This document shows positions 15,972 to 23,193 of a stretch of 34,032 nucleotides of DNA, piece after piece. The position numbers and the translations under genes are program-made. The stretch spans positions 1 to 34,032 of the forward strand of contig JBAXJB010000015.1 in NCBI GenBank assembly GCA_037138055.1, written 5' to 3'. How positions within the stretch are numbered: the stretch's first letter is position 1; every line of letters begins with the position of its first letter. Below the pieces are notes generated by a model. It worked only from the letters and a program-made list of their open reading frames with translations. It was not told the DNA's origin and ran no database searches. Source of the stretch: CAITNM01 sp037138055. Lineage in GTDB: Bacteria; Pseudomonadota; Alphaproteobacteria; Paracaedibacterales; CAITNM01.

Positions 15972-16508
15972 ATGTCAGCTGCTAAGTGGTATGTGGTAAA
16001 CGTATACTCTGGGTTTGAAAAAAAAGTGGCCCAGCTTATTACAGAACAAGCCGATAAACATTCGCTAAGTGAAATGTTTGATCAAGTCTTGGTGCCTTCA
16101 GAAGAAGTTGTCGAGATTCGCAAGGGCAACAAAAAAGTAAACGCTGAGAAAAATTTTTTCCCCGGTTACGTTCTTGTTAAAATGATTCTCAATGATATTA
16201 CCTGGCATATGGTGCGTGATATTCCTAGAGTTTCAGGTTTTCTTGGGGCTAAGGGTAAGCCAAGCCCTATAGGTGAATCAGAAGTAAAACGAATTATGCA
16301 ACAGGTTCAAGATTCTATTGAAAAGCCAAAGCATAATGTGGTATACGAAATAGGAGAGCAGGTTCGTGTTTGTGACGGACCCTTCACATCATTTAGCGGT
16401 TTCGTTGAAGAGGTTGATGAAGATAAGGGGCGTCTAAAGGTTTCTGTTATGATCTTTGGTCGACCAACTCCTGTAGAACTTGAATTTGGTCAAGTTGAAA
16501 AACAGTAA
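15972..16508 (+). CDS. nusG: transcription termination/antitermination factor NusG
   Basis: NusG binds the RNA polymerase clamp, suppresses pausing and links to Rho or to S10. The 178-residue protein has the NGN domain (WYVVNVYSGFEKKV at 6-19, then FFPGYVLVKM and PRVSGFLG) and a C-terminal KOW domain from about 123, including GEQVRVCDGPFTSFSGFVEEV. Both domains are intact and of standard length. It follows secE by 6 bp and precedes the rplK leader. Confidence 0.98.
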   Translation: MSAAKWYVVNVYSGFEKKVAQLITEQADKHSLSEMFDQVLVPSEEVVEIRKGNKKVNAEKNFFPGYVLVKMILNDITWHMVRDIPRVSGFLGAKGKPSPIGESEVKRIMQQVQDSIEKPKHNVVYEIGEQVRVCDGPFTSFSGFVEEVDEDKGRLKVSVMIFGRPTPVELEFGQVEKQ

Positions 16509-16512
16509 GTAA

Positions 16513-16545
16513 ATCTGTGGAAGGCTGCCAAGCCGCACCACAGCT
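16513..16545 (+). promoter_or_regulatory. hairpin in rplK leader, probable L1-binding site
   Basis: CTGTGG (16515-16520) pairs with CCACAG (16538-16543), and GGC (16523-16525) with GCC (16532-16534). That leaves AA opposite GCA as an asymmetric internal loop. In many bacteria ribosomal protein L1 represses rplK–rplA by binding a two-stem, asymmetric-loop structure here that mimics its 23S rRNA site. The shape and position fit; binding is inferred. Confidence 0.6.
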
Positions 16546-16565
16546 CAATTTTATAGTGAGGAATT

Positions 16566-16997
16566 ATGGCAAAAAAAATTACGGGCTATATTAAGCTCCA
16601 GGTGCCCGCTGGAAAAGCTAACCCATCTCCGCCAATTGGTCCAGCCTTGGGTCAGCGCGGTTTGAATATCATGGAATTTTGTAAGGCTTTCAATGCGCAA
16701 ACCCAAGGGGTTGAGCCAGGGACGCCCTTACCGGTTGTGATCACTGTGTACGCGGATCGTACTTTTTCGTTTGTCACAAAGACACCTCCCAATACTTTCT
16801 TCTTGAAGAAAGCTGCGAGTATTCAAAAAGGTACGAAAACACCGGGGCGTGAAATTGTTGGAAAAGTAACAATGGCTCAAATTCGTGAAATTGCAGAAAT
16901 AAAAATGAAAGACCTTAACGCTCATGACCTGGATGCAGCATGCCAAATGCTTATCGGTTCTGCTCGTTCAATGGGCTTAGAAGTTGTGGGGGCATAA
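16566..16997 (+). CDS. rplK: 50S ribosomal protein L11
   Basis: L11 binds the GTPase-associated region of 23S rRNA. The 143-residue product starts with the conserved IKLQVPAGKANPSPPIGPAL and includes GLNIMEFCKAFNAQT. Its C-terminal RNA-binding domain (about 75-140) ends in ARSMGLEV. GAGGAA precedes the ATG by about 5 bp. rplA starts 2 bp after its stop, so L11 and L1 are translated in tandem from the leader that carries the probable L1 site. Confidence 0.98.
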   Translation: MAKKITGYIKLQVPAGKANPSPPIGPALGQRGLNIMEFCKAFNAQTQGVEPGTPLPVVITVYADRTFSFVTKTPPNTFFLKKAASIQKGTKTPGREIVGKVTMAQIREIAEIKMKDLNAHDLDAACQMLIGSARSMGLEVVGA

Positions 16998-16999
16998 TT

Positions 17000-17677
17000 A
17001 TGGCGGGTAAGCGTATTAAAAATGCACTCAAAAGCATAGATGACAAAAAAGTATATTCATTGAGCGAAGCAGTTAAATTGGTGAAAACTAATGCAACTGC
17101 AAAGTTTGATGAGACAGTTGAAATTTCTATAAACTTAAACGTGGATGCAAAAAAAGCTGAGCAAAATATTCGCGGTGTTTTAAGTTTGCCTCACGGTACA
17201 GGTAAAGTTTATAAGGTTGCTGTTTTTGCTCGTGGCCCGAAGGCTGAAGAGGCTAAAAAAGCTGGTGCTGATCTGGTTGGTGCTGAAGAAATTGTGGATC
17301 AAATTTTAAAGGGAGATATTCCTTTTGATAAGTGTATTGCTACTCCAGACATGATGGGTGTGGTAGGTAAGGTTGCAAAAATATTAGGTCCTCGTGGTTT
17401 GATGCCTAATCCAAAACTGGGAACGGTTACTATGGATGTGGTTGCTGCTTTGTCTGCAATTAAGGGCGGTCAAATTGAATACCGTACTGAAAAAGCAGGC
17501 GTTGTTCATTCACGTGTTGGCAAGGCTAGTTTCACTGAAAGCGCGCTCCAAGAAAACATTAAGGCATTGCTTGATGTGATTTCAAAAGCGCGTCCAGCTG
17601 GTGTAAAAGGCACATATATTAAAAAATTGAGTTTAAGTTCAACTATGGGCCCGGGCCTGCAATTTTCGGTTGAATAA
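17000..17677 (+). CDS. rplA: 50S ribosomal protein L1
   Basis: L1 forms the mobile stalk at the ribosomal E site and represses its own operon. The 225-residue product has the two-domain pattern, with the conserved block ATPDMMGVVGKVAKILGPRG and LMPNPKLGTVT near the middle and GTYIKKLSLSSTMGPG at the end. An upstream in-frame ATG at 16940 lies inside rplK; ATG 17000 gives the standard N-terminus MAGKR and immediate spacing after rplK. Confidence 0.98.
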   Translation: MAGKRIKNALKSIDDKKVYSLSEAVKLVKTNATAKFDETVEISINLNVDAKKAEQNIRGVLSLPHGTGKVYKVAVFARGPKAEEAKKAGADLVGAEEIVDQILKGDIPFDKCIATPDMMGVVGKVAKILGPRGLMPNPKLGTVTMDVVAALSAIKGGQIEYRTEKAGVVHSRVGKASFTESALQENIKALLDVISKARPAGVKGTYIKKLSLSSTMGPGLQFSVE

Positions 17678-17680
17678 TGG

Positions 17681-17845
17681 CATTCTCATAGGGAAACCTA
17701 TGAGATAGGAACAGGAGCCTATCCTGTCCAAGACTGTGGGTTCGGGAAACCGTTTAATAGTGTAAGCTGCCTACATAGACAGAATGGGTTGTGCATTTGC
17801 TCTTCCCTTTCTGTTTCAAAAAGTAACGAGTGAAGGAGTATAACA
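17681..17845 (+). promoter_or_regulatory. ribosomal protein L10 leader RNA
   Basis: The 168-bp gap between rplA and rplJ holds a structured leader like those bound by L10(L12)4 to control rplJL. A perfect 9-bp hairpin with a GAAA loop (84-92/97-105 of 17600s, i.e. 17684-17692 and 17697-17705) starts it. TGTGGG near 17736 can pair with CCTACA near 17771, and GCCTACATAGACAG is typical of the conserved L10-leader core. Downstream, ACAGAATGGG and CCCTTTCTGT form another long stem just before the ribosome site AAGGAG at 17833. Assignment is by position and recognised core sequence. Confidence 0.82.
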
Positions 17846-18349
17846 ATGGACCGTATGCAAAAGGAAGCATTGGTTGCAGATATGCGCCAGAGACTAGAGG
17901 CATCAACTCTAGTTGTTGTTGCTCGTCAATCAGGTTTAACGGTTGATGAAGTAACAGGTCTGCGTCGTGATATGCGTGCTGCAAATGCAGAATTTAAGGT
18001 TTTAAAAAATACCCTCGCTCAGATTGCCGTTAAAGGAACTAAGCTAGAAGGTTTAACTGAAATGCTGGTTGGTCCAACTACGTTGGCTTATTCAGTAGAT
18101 TCTGTTGCTGCAGCTAAAGCTCTTGTCGAGTTTGCTAACAAAAATGACAAGATCCAAGTTGTAGGAGCGTGCCTAGATGGAAAAGTTCTGAAATTAGCTG
18201 AAGTAAAAGCATTAGCTACATTGCCATCACTAGATGTGTTGCGCAGTAAGCTTATTGCAGTTATTAGCGCGCCAGCTACTAAGTTGGCTATCTTGCTTAA
18301 AGAGCCTGCGGCTCGTGTAGCAAGAGTAATTTCAGCAAAAAATGGTTAA
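17846..18349 (+). CDS. rplJ: 50S ribosomal protein L10
   Basis: L10 anchors the L7/L12 dimers on the ribosomal stalk and represses its own translation. The 167-residue product has the globular domain (LVVVARQSGLTVDEVTGLRRDMR, then FKVLKNTLAQIAV) and the C-terminal helix about 135-167 that binds L7/L12, rich in Ala and Leu (ATKLAILLKEPAARVARVI). AAGGAG is 8 bp before the ATG. It follows the L10 leader and is 30 bp upstream of rplL. Confidence 0.98.
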   Translation: MDRMQKEALVADMRQRLEASTLVVVARQSGLTVDEVTGLRRDMRAANAEFKVLKNTLAQIAVKGTKLEGLTEMLVGPTTLAYSVDSVAAAKALVEFANKNDKIQVVGACLDGKVLKLAEVKALATLPSLDVLRSKLIAVISAPATKLAILLKEPAARVARVISAKNG

Positions 18350-18379
18350 TCAATAGCGAGACAACTGAGGAGAATAATT

Positions 18380-18751
18380 ATGTCTAAATTAAAGAAAATC
18401 GTTGATGAACTATCAACATTAACAGTACTAGAAGCTGCAGAGCTTTCAAAATTGTTAGAAGAAACTTGGGGAGTAAGTGCTGCAGCTGCTGTTGCTGTTG
18501 CTGCTCCATCTGCTGCGAATGCAGAAGCTGCAGAAGCACAGACTGAATTTGATGTCATCCTTGAAGATGGTGGCGCGAACAAAATTAATGCAATTAAAGA
18601 AGTTCGTGCAATCACTGGTCTTGGCCTAAAAGAAGCTAAAGATCTCGTTGAGGGTGCTCCAAAAGCAGTTAAGCAAGGTGTATCTAAAGACGAAGCAGAC
18701 AAACTTAAGAAACAGCTAGAAGAAGCTGGCGCTAAAGTTTCTGTAAAATAA
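18380..18751 (+). CDS. rplL: 50S ribosomal protein L7/L12
   Basis: L7/L12 forms the flexible stalk that recruits GTPase factors. In the 123-residue product, an N-terminal dimerisation domain (1-33), an Ala/Val-rich hinge (about 35-52) and a C-terminal domain with VILEDGGANKINAIKEVR and GLGLKEAKDLVEGAP are in standard order. TGAGGAG precedes the ATG. The hinge is low in complexity, which produces long but meaningless antisense frames. A terminator-like attenuator follows the stop. Confidence 0.98.
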   Translation: MSKLKKIVDELSTLTVLEAAELSKLLEETWGVSAAAAVAVAAPSAANAEAAEAQTEFDVILEDGGANKINAIKEVRAITGLGLKEAKDLVEGAPKAVKQGVSKDEADKLKKQLEEAGAKVSVK

Positions 18752-18756
18752 TATAA

Positions 18757-18824
18757 ACGCTTGGCAGGTTCTGATAAGGAGCTTGCTGAGCGTATTTTTT
18801 TACGCTAGTGTTACAAACTAGCGT
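18757..18824 (+). promoter_or_regulatory. rplL–rpoB attenuator with competing hairpins
   Basis: Positions 18757-18770 and 18780-18793 form a stem of about 14 bp (some G-U) followed by seven Ts (18795-18801), an intrinsic terminator. The 3' arm AGCGTA (18789-18794) also pairs with TACGCT (18801-18806) across the T-run. ACGCTAGT (18802-18809) pairs perfectly with ACTAGCGT (18817-18824). The first and second structures exclude each other, as do the second and third. Partial termination between rplL and rpoB is known in E. coli and balances ribosomal protein against polymerase output. The switch here is inferred. Confidence 0.7.
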
Positions 18825-18954
18825 TCAGATTAATTTTATTAAAAATTTTATTTTTGTTAGGTATGCGCTCAATATTGTTTTTTTATATGTTTATACAAAA
18901 AATATTTACGTGTCCTTTTTTTAGCACCTTTTTCATCGTGTAGGAGTTTCGTGC
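18825..18954 (+). other. AT-rich spacer before rpoB
   Basis: The 130 bp after the attenuator are extremely T/A-rich, with short palindromes such as CAATATTG, and end in TAGGAG about 10 bp before the rpoB ATG. I see no ORF and no well-spaced promoter. It may include an RNA-processing site, but nothing specific can be shown. Confidence 0.4.
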
Positions 18955-21900
18955 ATGGTTCGCTCATTTACAGGTCGTAAGCGATTTCGTAAAAATTTTG
19001 GTCGCATCCAAGAGGTTGCGCCACTACCAAATTTAATTGCTTTGCAAAAAAATTCTTATGAAGCATTTTTGCAGCTTAATGTAAAGCACGAAAAGCGCTT
19101 TAATACTGGACTTTTGGAAGTTTTTAGTTCCATTTTTCCTATTAAAGATTATTCAGGAAAAGCGCATTTAGAGTTTTTTCATTATGATTTTGAGAAGCCA
19201 AAATTTGATGAAGAAGAGTGTCGTACGCGTGGTCTGACTTACGCTGCCCCTCTTAAGGTCACATTCCGTCTCGTTGTTTGGGATGTCGATAGTGACTCTG
19301 GGTCACGTTCAATACGCGACATTAAAGAGCAAGATGTTTACATTAGCGACACACCTTTGATGACAGACCGTGGAACTTTCATTGTTAATGGTATTGAGCG
19401 AGTTATTGTTTCTCAGATGCATAGAAGTCCTGGTGTGTTTTTTGATCACGATAAAGGAAAAACGCATGCATCAGGCAAGATTCTCTACGCTGGGCGAATT
19501 GTTCCTTATCGTGGTTCTTGGTTAGATTTTGAATTTGATCCAAAAGACCAAATTTGTGTGAGGGTTGACCGTCGTCGCAAGCTGCCCGTTACTACACTTT
19601 TGATGGCACTTGATAGTGATTACACAGAAAAAGCGCGAGAAAAAGCTAAAACAGCCAAAAAAGCTCTTGATGCAAAAGATCTTATGGGAATGTCTCGTGA
19701 AGAAATTTTGCACACATTCTACGAAAAAGTTACATATACACGGAATAAGAAGCTTTGGGTGACTGATTATATTGCAGATCGCTGGAAAGGCGTGAAGCTA
19801 ACTCATGACTTGATTAATGCTGACACTGGTGAAGTTGCTGTTGAGTCGGGCACAAAAATCACACCGCGTCTTGCGAAAAAATATGAATCTGAAGGATTGA
19901 AGCAAATTGCCTTTTCTGAAGAGCATTTGCAAGGTAGTTACTTGGCTGATGACCGCATTAATACTGAAACAGGTGAAATTTATATTGAATCTGGTGATTT
20001 ACTTTCTGCAGAGACAATGGAAATTCTAAACGAACAAAAAGTTAAGTCTTTTGATCTCTTGAATATTGACCATGTTAACATTGGTGCTTACTTACTGAAT
20101 ACGCTTCAGGCAGACAAAAACCAAAATCGCGACGAAGCACTAATGGATATTTATCGTGCCTTGCGCCCAGGTGAGCCACCAACCGTTGAAGGTGGAGAAG
20201 CTTTATTTAGAGCCTTGTTCTTTGATCCTGAGCGTTATGACTTATCAGCTGTTGGTCGCGTTAAAATGAATGCACGTTTGGGCTTAAATACGCCAGATGA
20301 TGTTAGAGTTTTGAAAAAAGACGACATTCTTTCGATGGTGAGAATTCTTTTAGAATTGCGCGATGGTAAGGGTGAGATAGATGATATTGATAACCTTGCT
20401 AACCGTCGTGTTCGATCTGTTGGTGAGCTTTTAGAGAATCAGTTCCGGGTTGGCTTGGTTCGCATGGAGCGTTCTATTCGTGAGCGCATGGGGTCGGTTG
20501 ATATTGACACCGTGATGCCAAATGACTTGGTAAACGCTAAGCCAGTTGCAGCGGCTATTCGTGAATTTTTCGGCTCATCTCAGTTATCTCAATTTATGGA
20601 TCAGACCAACCCTCTTTCTGAAATCACGCACAAGCGTCGTTTGTCAGCATTAGGACCTGGTGGTTTATCGCGTGATCGCGCTAGTTTTGAGGTTCGTGAC
20701 GTTCACCCGACACACTATGGTCGTATTTGTCCAATTGAAACTCCTGAAGGTCAGAACATTGGGTTGATTAACTCATTGGCAACCTATGCACGAGTAAACA
20801 AGTATGGTTTCATTGAAAGTCCATATCGTAAGATTTCCGATGGTAACGTTACCGACGAAGTGATTTACATGAACGCACTTGAAGAAAGTCGTTACATTAT
20901 TGGCCAAGCAAGTGTAGAGCTTGATGAAAAAGGTCGTATCATAGAAGAATTCGTTACTTGTCGTAAATCAGGCGAATTTGGTATTTTTCCACGCTCAAGT
21001 GTTGACTATATTGACGTTTCTCCAAAGCAGCTAGTTTCTGTTGCGGCATCTCTAATTCCCTTCTTGGAAAACGACGATGCGAACCGTGCATTGATGGGTT
21101 CTAACATGCAACGTCAGGCTGTTCCTCTTTTGAGAGCTGAGGCGCCTCTCGTTGGAACGGGTATGGAAGCTATTGTTGCAAAAGATTCAGGTGCTGTAAT
21201 CACGGCAAAGCGAGATGGTGTTGTTGATCAGGTCGATGGAAAGCGGATTGTTATTCGTGTTACTGAAAAAGACAGTGATAACAAATCAGGCGTTGATATT
21301 TTCAATTTGCTGAAGTTTCAACGTTCAAATATGAGCACATGTATTAACCAACGTCCTTTAGTTAAAAAAGGCGACGTAGTTAAACGTGGAGATATTATTG
21401 CTGACGGTCCGGCAACTGAGCTTGGTGAATTGGCATTAGGGCGTAACGTACTGGTTTCATTCATGTCATGGCAAGGGTACAATTTCGAAGACTCAATCGT
21501 TATCTCTGAGCGTATTGTTCAAGACGATGTGTTTACTTCAATTCATATTGAAGAGTTTGAGCTTATGGCTCGTGACACAAAGTTAGGTAACGAAGATATT
21601 ACTCGTGATATTCCAAACGTAGGTGAAGAAGGCCTACGGAACTTGGATGAAGCAGGTATAGTTTATGTCGGAGCAGAGGTTAATCCTGGTGATATTTTAG
21701 TTGGTAAAGTTACTCCGAAAGGAGAAGCTCCTTCTACGCCAGAAGAAAAGCTTTTGCGAGCAATTTTTGGTGAAAAAGCTTCTGATGTGCGTGATAGCTC
21801 ACTTCGCGTTCCGCCGGGGGTTTCAGGAACAGTTGTTGAAGTGCGTATTTTTTCACGCCGCGGTATTGAACGCGATGAAAGATCTATAGCATTGGAGCGC

Positions 21901-23124
21901 CAGGAAATTGATCGTCTTGCAAAAGATCGTGAAGCAGAGCGCGCCATTTTGGAGCGTAGTTTTTCTCAGCGCCTTAGAGATCTTCTTGTTGGCAAGAAAT
22001 TTTCATCTGGTTCAAAAGCTTTGACAAAAGGTAAAGAAATTACTACTGAGATGCTTTCTGACCTTCATCCTGCTGAGTGGAAAAAAATTATTGTTTCAGA
22101 AGCGGAGACAATGACTGAAATAGAAGACATGAAAGCTGAATTTGATGGTTCATGTGCTAGATTACAAGCTACATTTGAAGATAGGGTTGAAAAATTACGT
22201 CGTGGAGATGAATTGCCACCTGGAGTTCTAAAGTCTGTTAAAGTCTTTATAGCTGTTAAACGTAAACTTCAGCCAGGTGATAAGATGGCTGGTCGTCACG
22301 GTAACAAGGGGGTTGTGTCTAAAGTTGTTCCAATGGAAGATATGCCACATCTTGAAGATGGTACTCCTGTTGATATTATTTTGAACCCACTTGGTTTGCC
22401 TTCTCGTATGAACGTTGGGCAAATTCTAGAAACTCACTTGGGTGCAGCGGTTGCTGGTATGGGGCGTCAAATCAATGAAATGATAGAAAAATATCGTGAC
22501 AAAGAACTTGAAGTTAAAGATATTCGTAATAAATTGTTAGACATCTATACAGATAAAAAAGATCAAAAAGATATTAAGTCTCTTGATGATGAGCAACTTA
22601 TGGAAATGGCAGGCAATCTTCGAAAGGGTGTGCCTATTGCATCTCCTGTGTTCGATGGTGCAAGTCATGAAGAAATAAATAATGCGTTGACTTATGCCGG
22701 GCAACCAACTTTCGGTCAAGTTGATTTGTTTGATGGACGTACTGGTGAGCCTTTTGATCGTAAGGTCACTGTTGGGTATATTTACATGTTGAAGCTTCAC
22801 CATTTGGTTGATGATAAGATTCACGCACGTTCAATTGGACCATATAGTCTTGTGACTCAGCAGCCTCTAGGTGGTAAAGCACAGTTTGGTGGACAGCGTT
22901 TCGGAGAAATGGAAGTCTGGGCACTGGAAGCTTATGGTGCTGCATACACGCTTCAAGAAATGCTGACAGTTAAGTCGGATGACGTTGTTGGTCGTATGAA
23001 AGTATACGAAGCCATTGTGCGAGGAGACGATAATATGGAAACAGGTATTCCAGAGTCCTTTAACGTATTGGTGAAAGAGCTTCGTTCGCTTGGCCTAAAC
23101 GTGGCATTTGAGCAGTTTGAATAA
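18955..23124 (+). CDS. rpoB: DNA-directed RNA polymerase beta subunit
   Basis: The 1389-residue beta subunit forms one pincer of RNA polymerase and the rifampicin pocket. The N-terminal protrusion and lobe contain YRGSWLDFEFD and RRKLPVTTLL. The rifampicin cluster runs from 539 (FGSSQLSQFMD) to about 570, with wild-type Gln546, Asp549, His559, Arg562 and Ser564 (E. coli 513, 516, 526, 529, 531) but Thr551 at E. coli Asn518. The active-site region GDKMAGRHGNKGVVS and the C-terminal clamp contacts GGKAQFGGQRFGEMEVWALE are intact. Length matches alphaproteobacteria. rpoC follows after 69 bp containing a hairpin. Confidence 0.99.
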   Translation: MVRSFTGRKRFRKNFGRIQEVAPLPNLIALQKNSYEAFLQLNVKHEKRFNTGLLEVFSSIFPIKDYSGKAHLEFFHYDFEKPKFDEEECRTRGLTYAAPLKVTFRLVVWDVDSDSGSRSIRDIKEQDVYISDTPLMTDRGTFIVNGIERVIVSQMHRSPGVFFDHDKGKTHASGKILYAGRIVPYRGSWLDFEFDPKDQICVRVDRRRKLPVTTLLMALDSDYTEKAREKAKTAKKALDAKDLMGMSREEILHTFYEKVTYTRNKKLWVTDYIADRWKGVKLTHDLINADTGEVAVESGTKITPRLAKKYESEGLKQIAFSEEHLQGSYLADDRINTETGEIYIESGDLLSAETMEILNEQKVKSFDLLNIDHVNIGAYLLNTLQADKNQNRDEALMDIYRALRPGEPPTVEGGEALFRALFFDPERYDLSAVGRVKMNARLGLNTPDDVRVLKKDDILSMVRILLELRDGKGEIDDIDNLANRRVRSVGELLENQFRVGLVRMERSIRERMGSVDIDTVMPNDLVNAKPVAAAIREFFGSSQLSQFMDQTNPLSEITHKRRLSALGPGGLSRDRASFEVRDVHPTHYGRICPIETPEGQNIGLINSLATYARVNKYGFIESPYRKISDGNVTDEVIYMNALEESRYIIGQASVELDEKGRIIEEFVTCRKSGEFGIFPRSSVDYIDVSPKQLVSVAASLIPFLENDDANRALMGSNMQRQAVPLLRAEAPLVGTGMEAIVAKDSGAVITAKRDGVVDQVDGKRIVIRVTEKDSDNKSGVDIFNLLKFQRSNMSTCINQRPLVKKGDVVKRGDIIADGPATELGELALGRNVLVSFMSWQGYNFEDSIVISERIVQDDVFTSIHIEEFELMARDTKLGNEDITRDIPNVGEEGLRNLDEAGIVYVGAEVNPGDILVGKVTPKGEAPSTPEEKLLRAIFGEKASDVRDSSLRVPPGVSGTVVEVRIFSRRGIERDERSIALERQEIDRLAKDREAERAILERSFSQRLRDLLVGKKFSSGSKALTKGKEITTEMLSDLHPAEWKKIIVSEAETMTEIEDMKAEFDGSCARLQATFEDRVEKLRRGDELPPGVLKSVKVFIAVKRKLQPGDKMAGRHGNKGVVSKVVPMEDMPHLEDGTPVDIILNPLGLPSRMNVGQILETHLGAAVAGMGRQINEMIEKYRDKELEVKDIRNKLLDIYTDKKDQKDIKSLDDEQLMEMAGNLRKGVPIASPVFDGASHEEINNALTYAGQPTFGQVDLFDGRTGEPFDRKVTVGYIYMLKLHHLVDDKIHARSIGPYSLVTQQPLGGKAQFGGQRFGEMEVWALEAYGAAYTLQEMLTVKSDDVVGRMKVYEAIVRGDDNMETGIPESFNVLVKELRSLGLNVAFEQFE

Positions 23125-23129
23125 TTTTG

Positions 23130-23150
23130 TGAGGAGCCTTGGGCTCCTCA
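23130..23150 (+). promoter_or_regulatory. perfect hairpin between rpoB and rpoC
   Basis: TGAGGAGCC (23130-23138) and GGCTCCTCA (23142-23150) form a perfect 9-bp stem with a TTG loop, 6 bp after the rpoB stop. Only a short ATATTT follows, so strong termination is unlikely. Pausing, mRNA processing or protection of the rpoB 3' end are possible roles. Confidence 0.6.
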
Positions 23151-23193
23151 TATTTACTAAATCTAATTTTTACATTTTGTTCGGGAGTAACTC

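Noticed and set aside
16940..16999. 20-codon N-terminal extension of L1
   Set aside because: It lies inside rplK; the standard L1 start MAGKR is at 17000.
18346..18702. 118-codon minus-strand frame over rplL
   Set aside because: It is a mirror of the Ala-rich hinge of L7/L12, with low-complexity Ser/Ala composition and no ribosome site.
21663..21947. 94-codon minus-strand frame inside rpoB
   Set aside because: Antisense to conserved beta-subunit sequence; Ser/Arg-rich translation is typical of a shadow frame.
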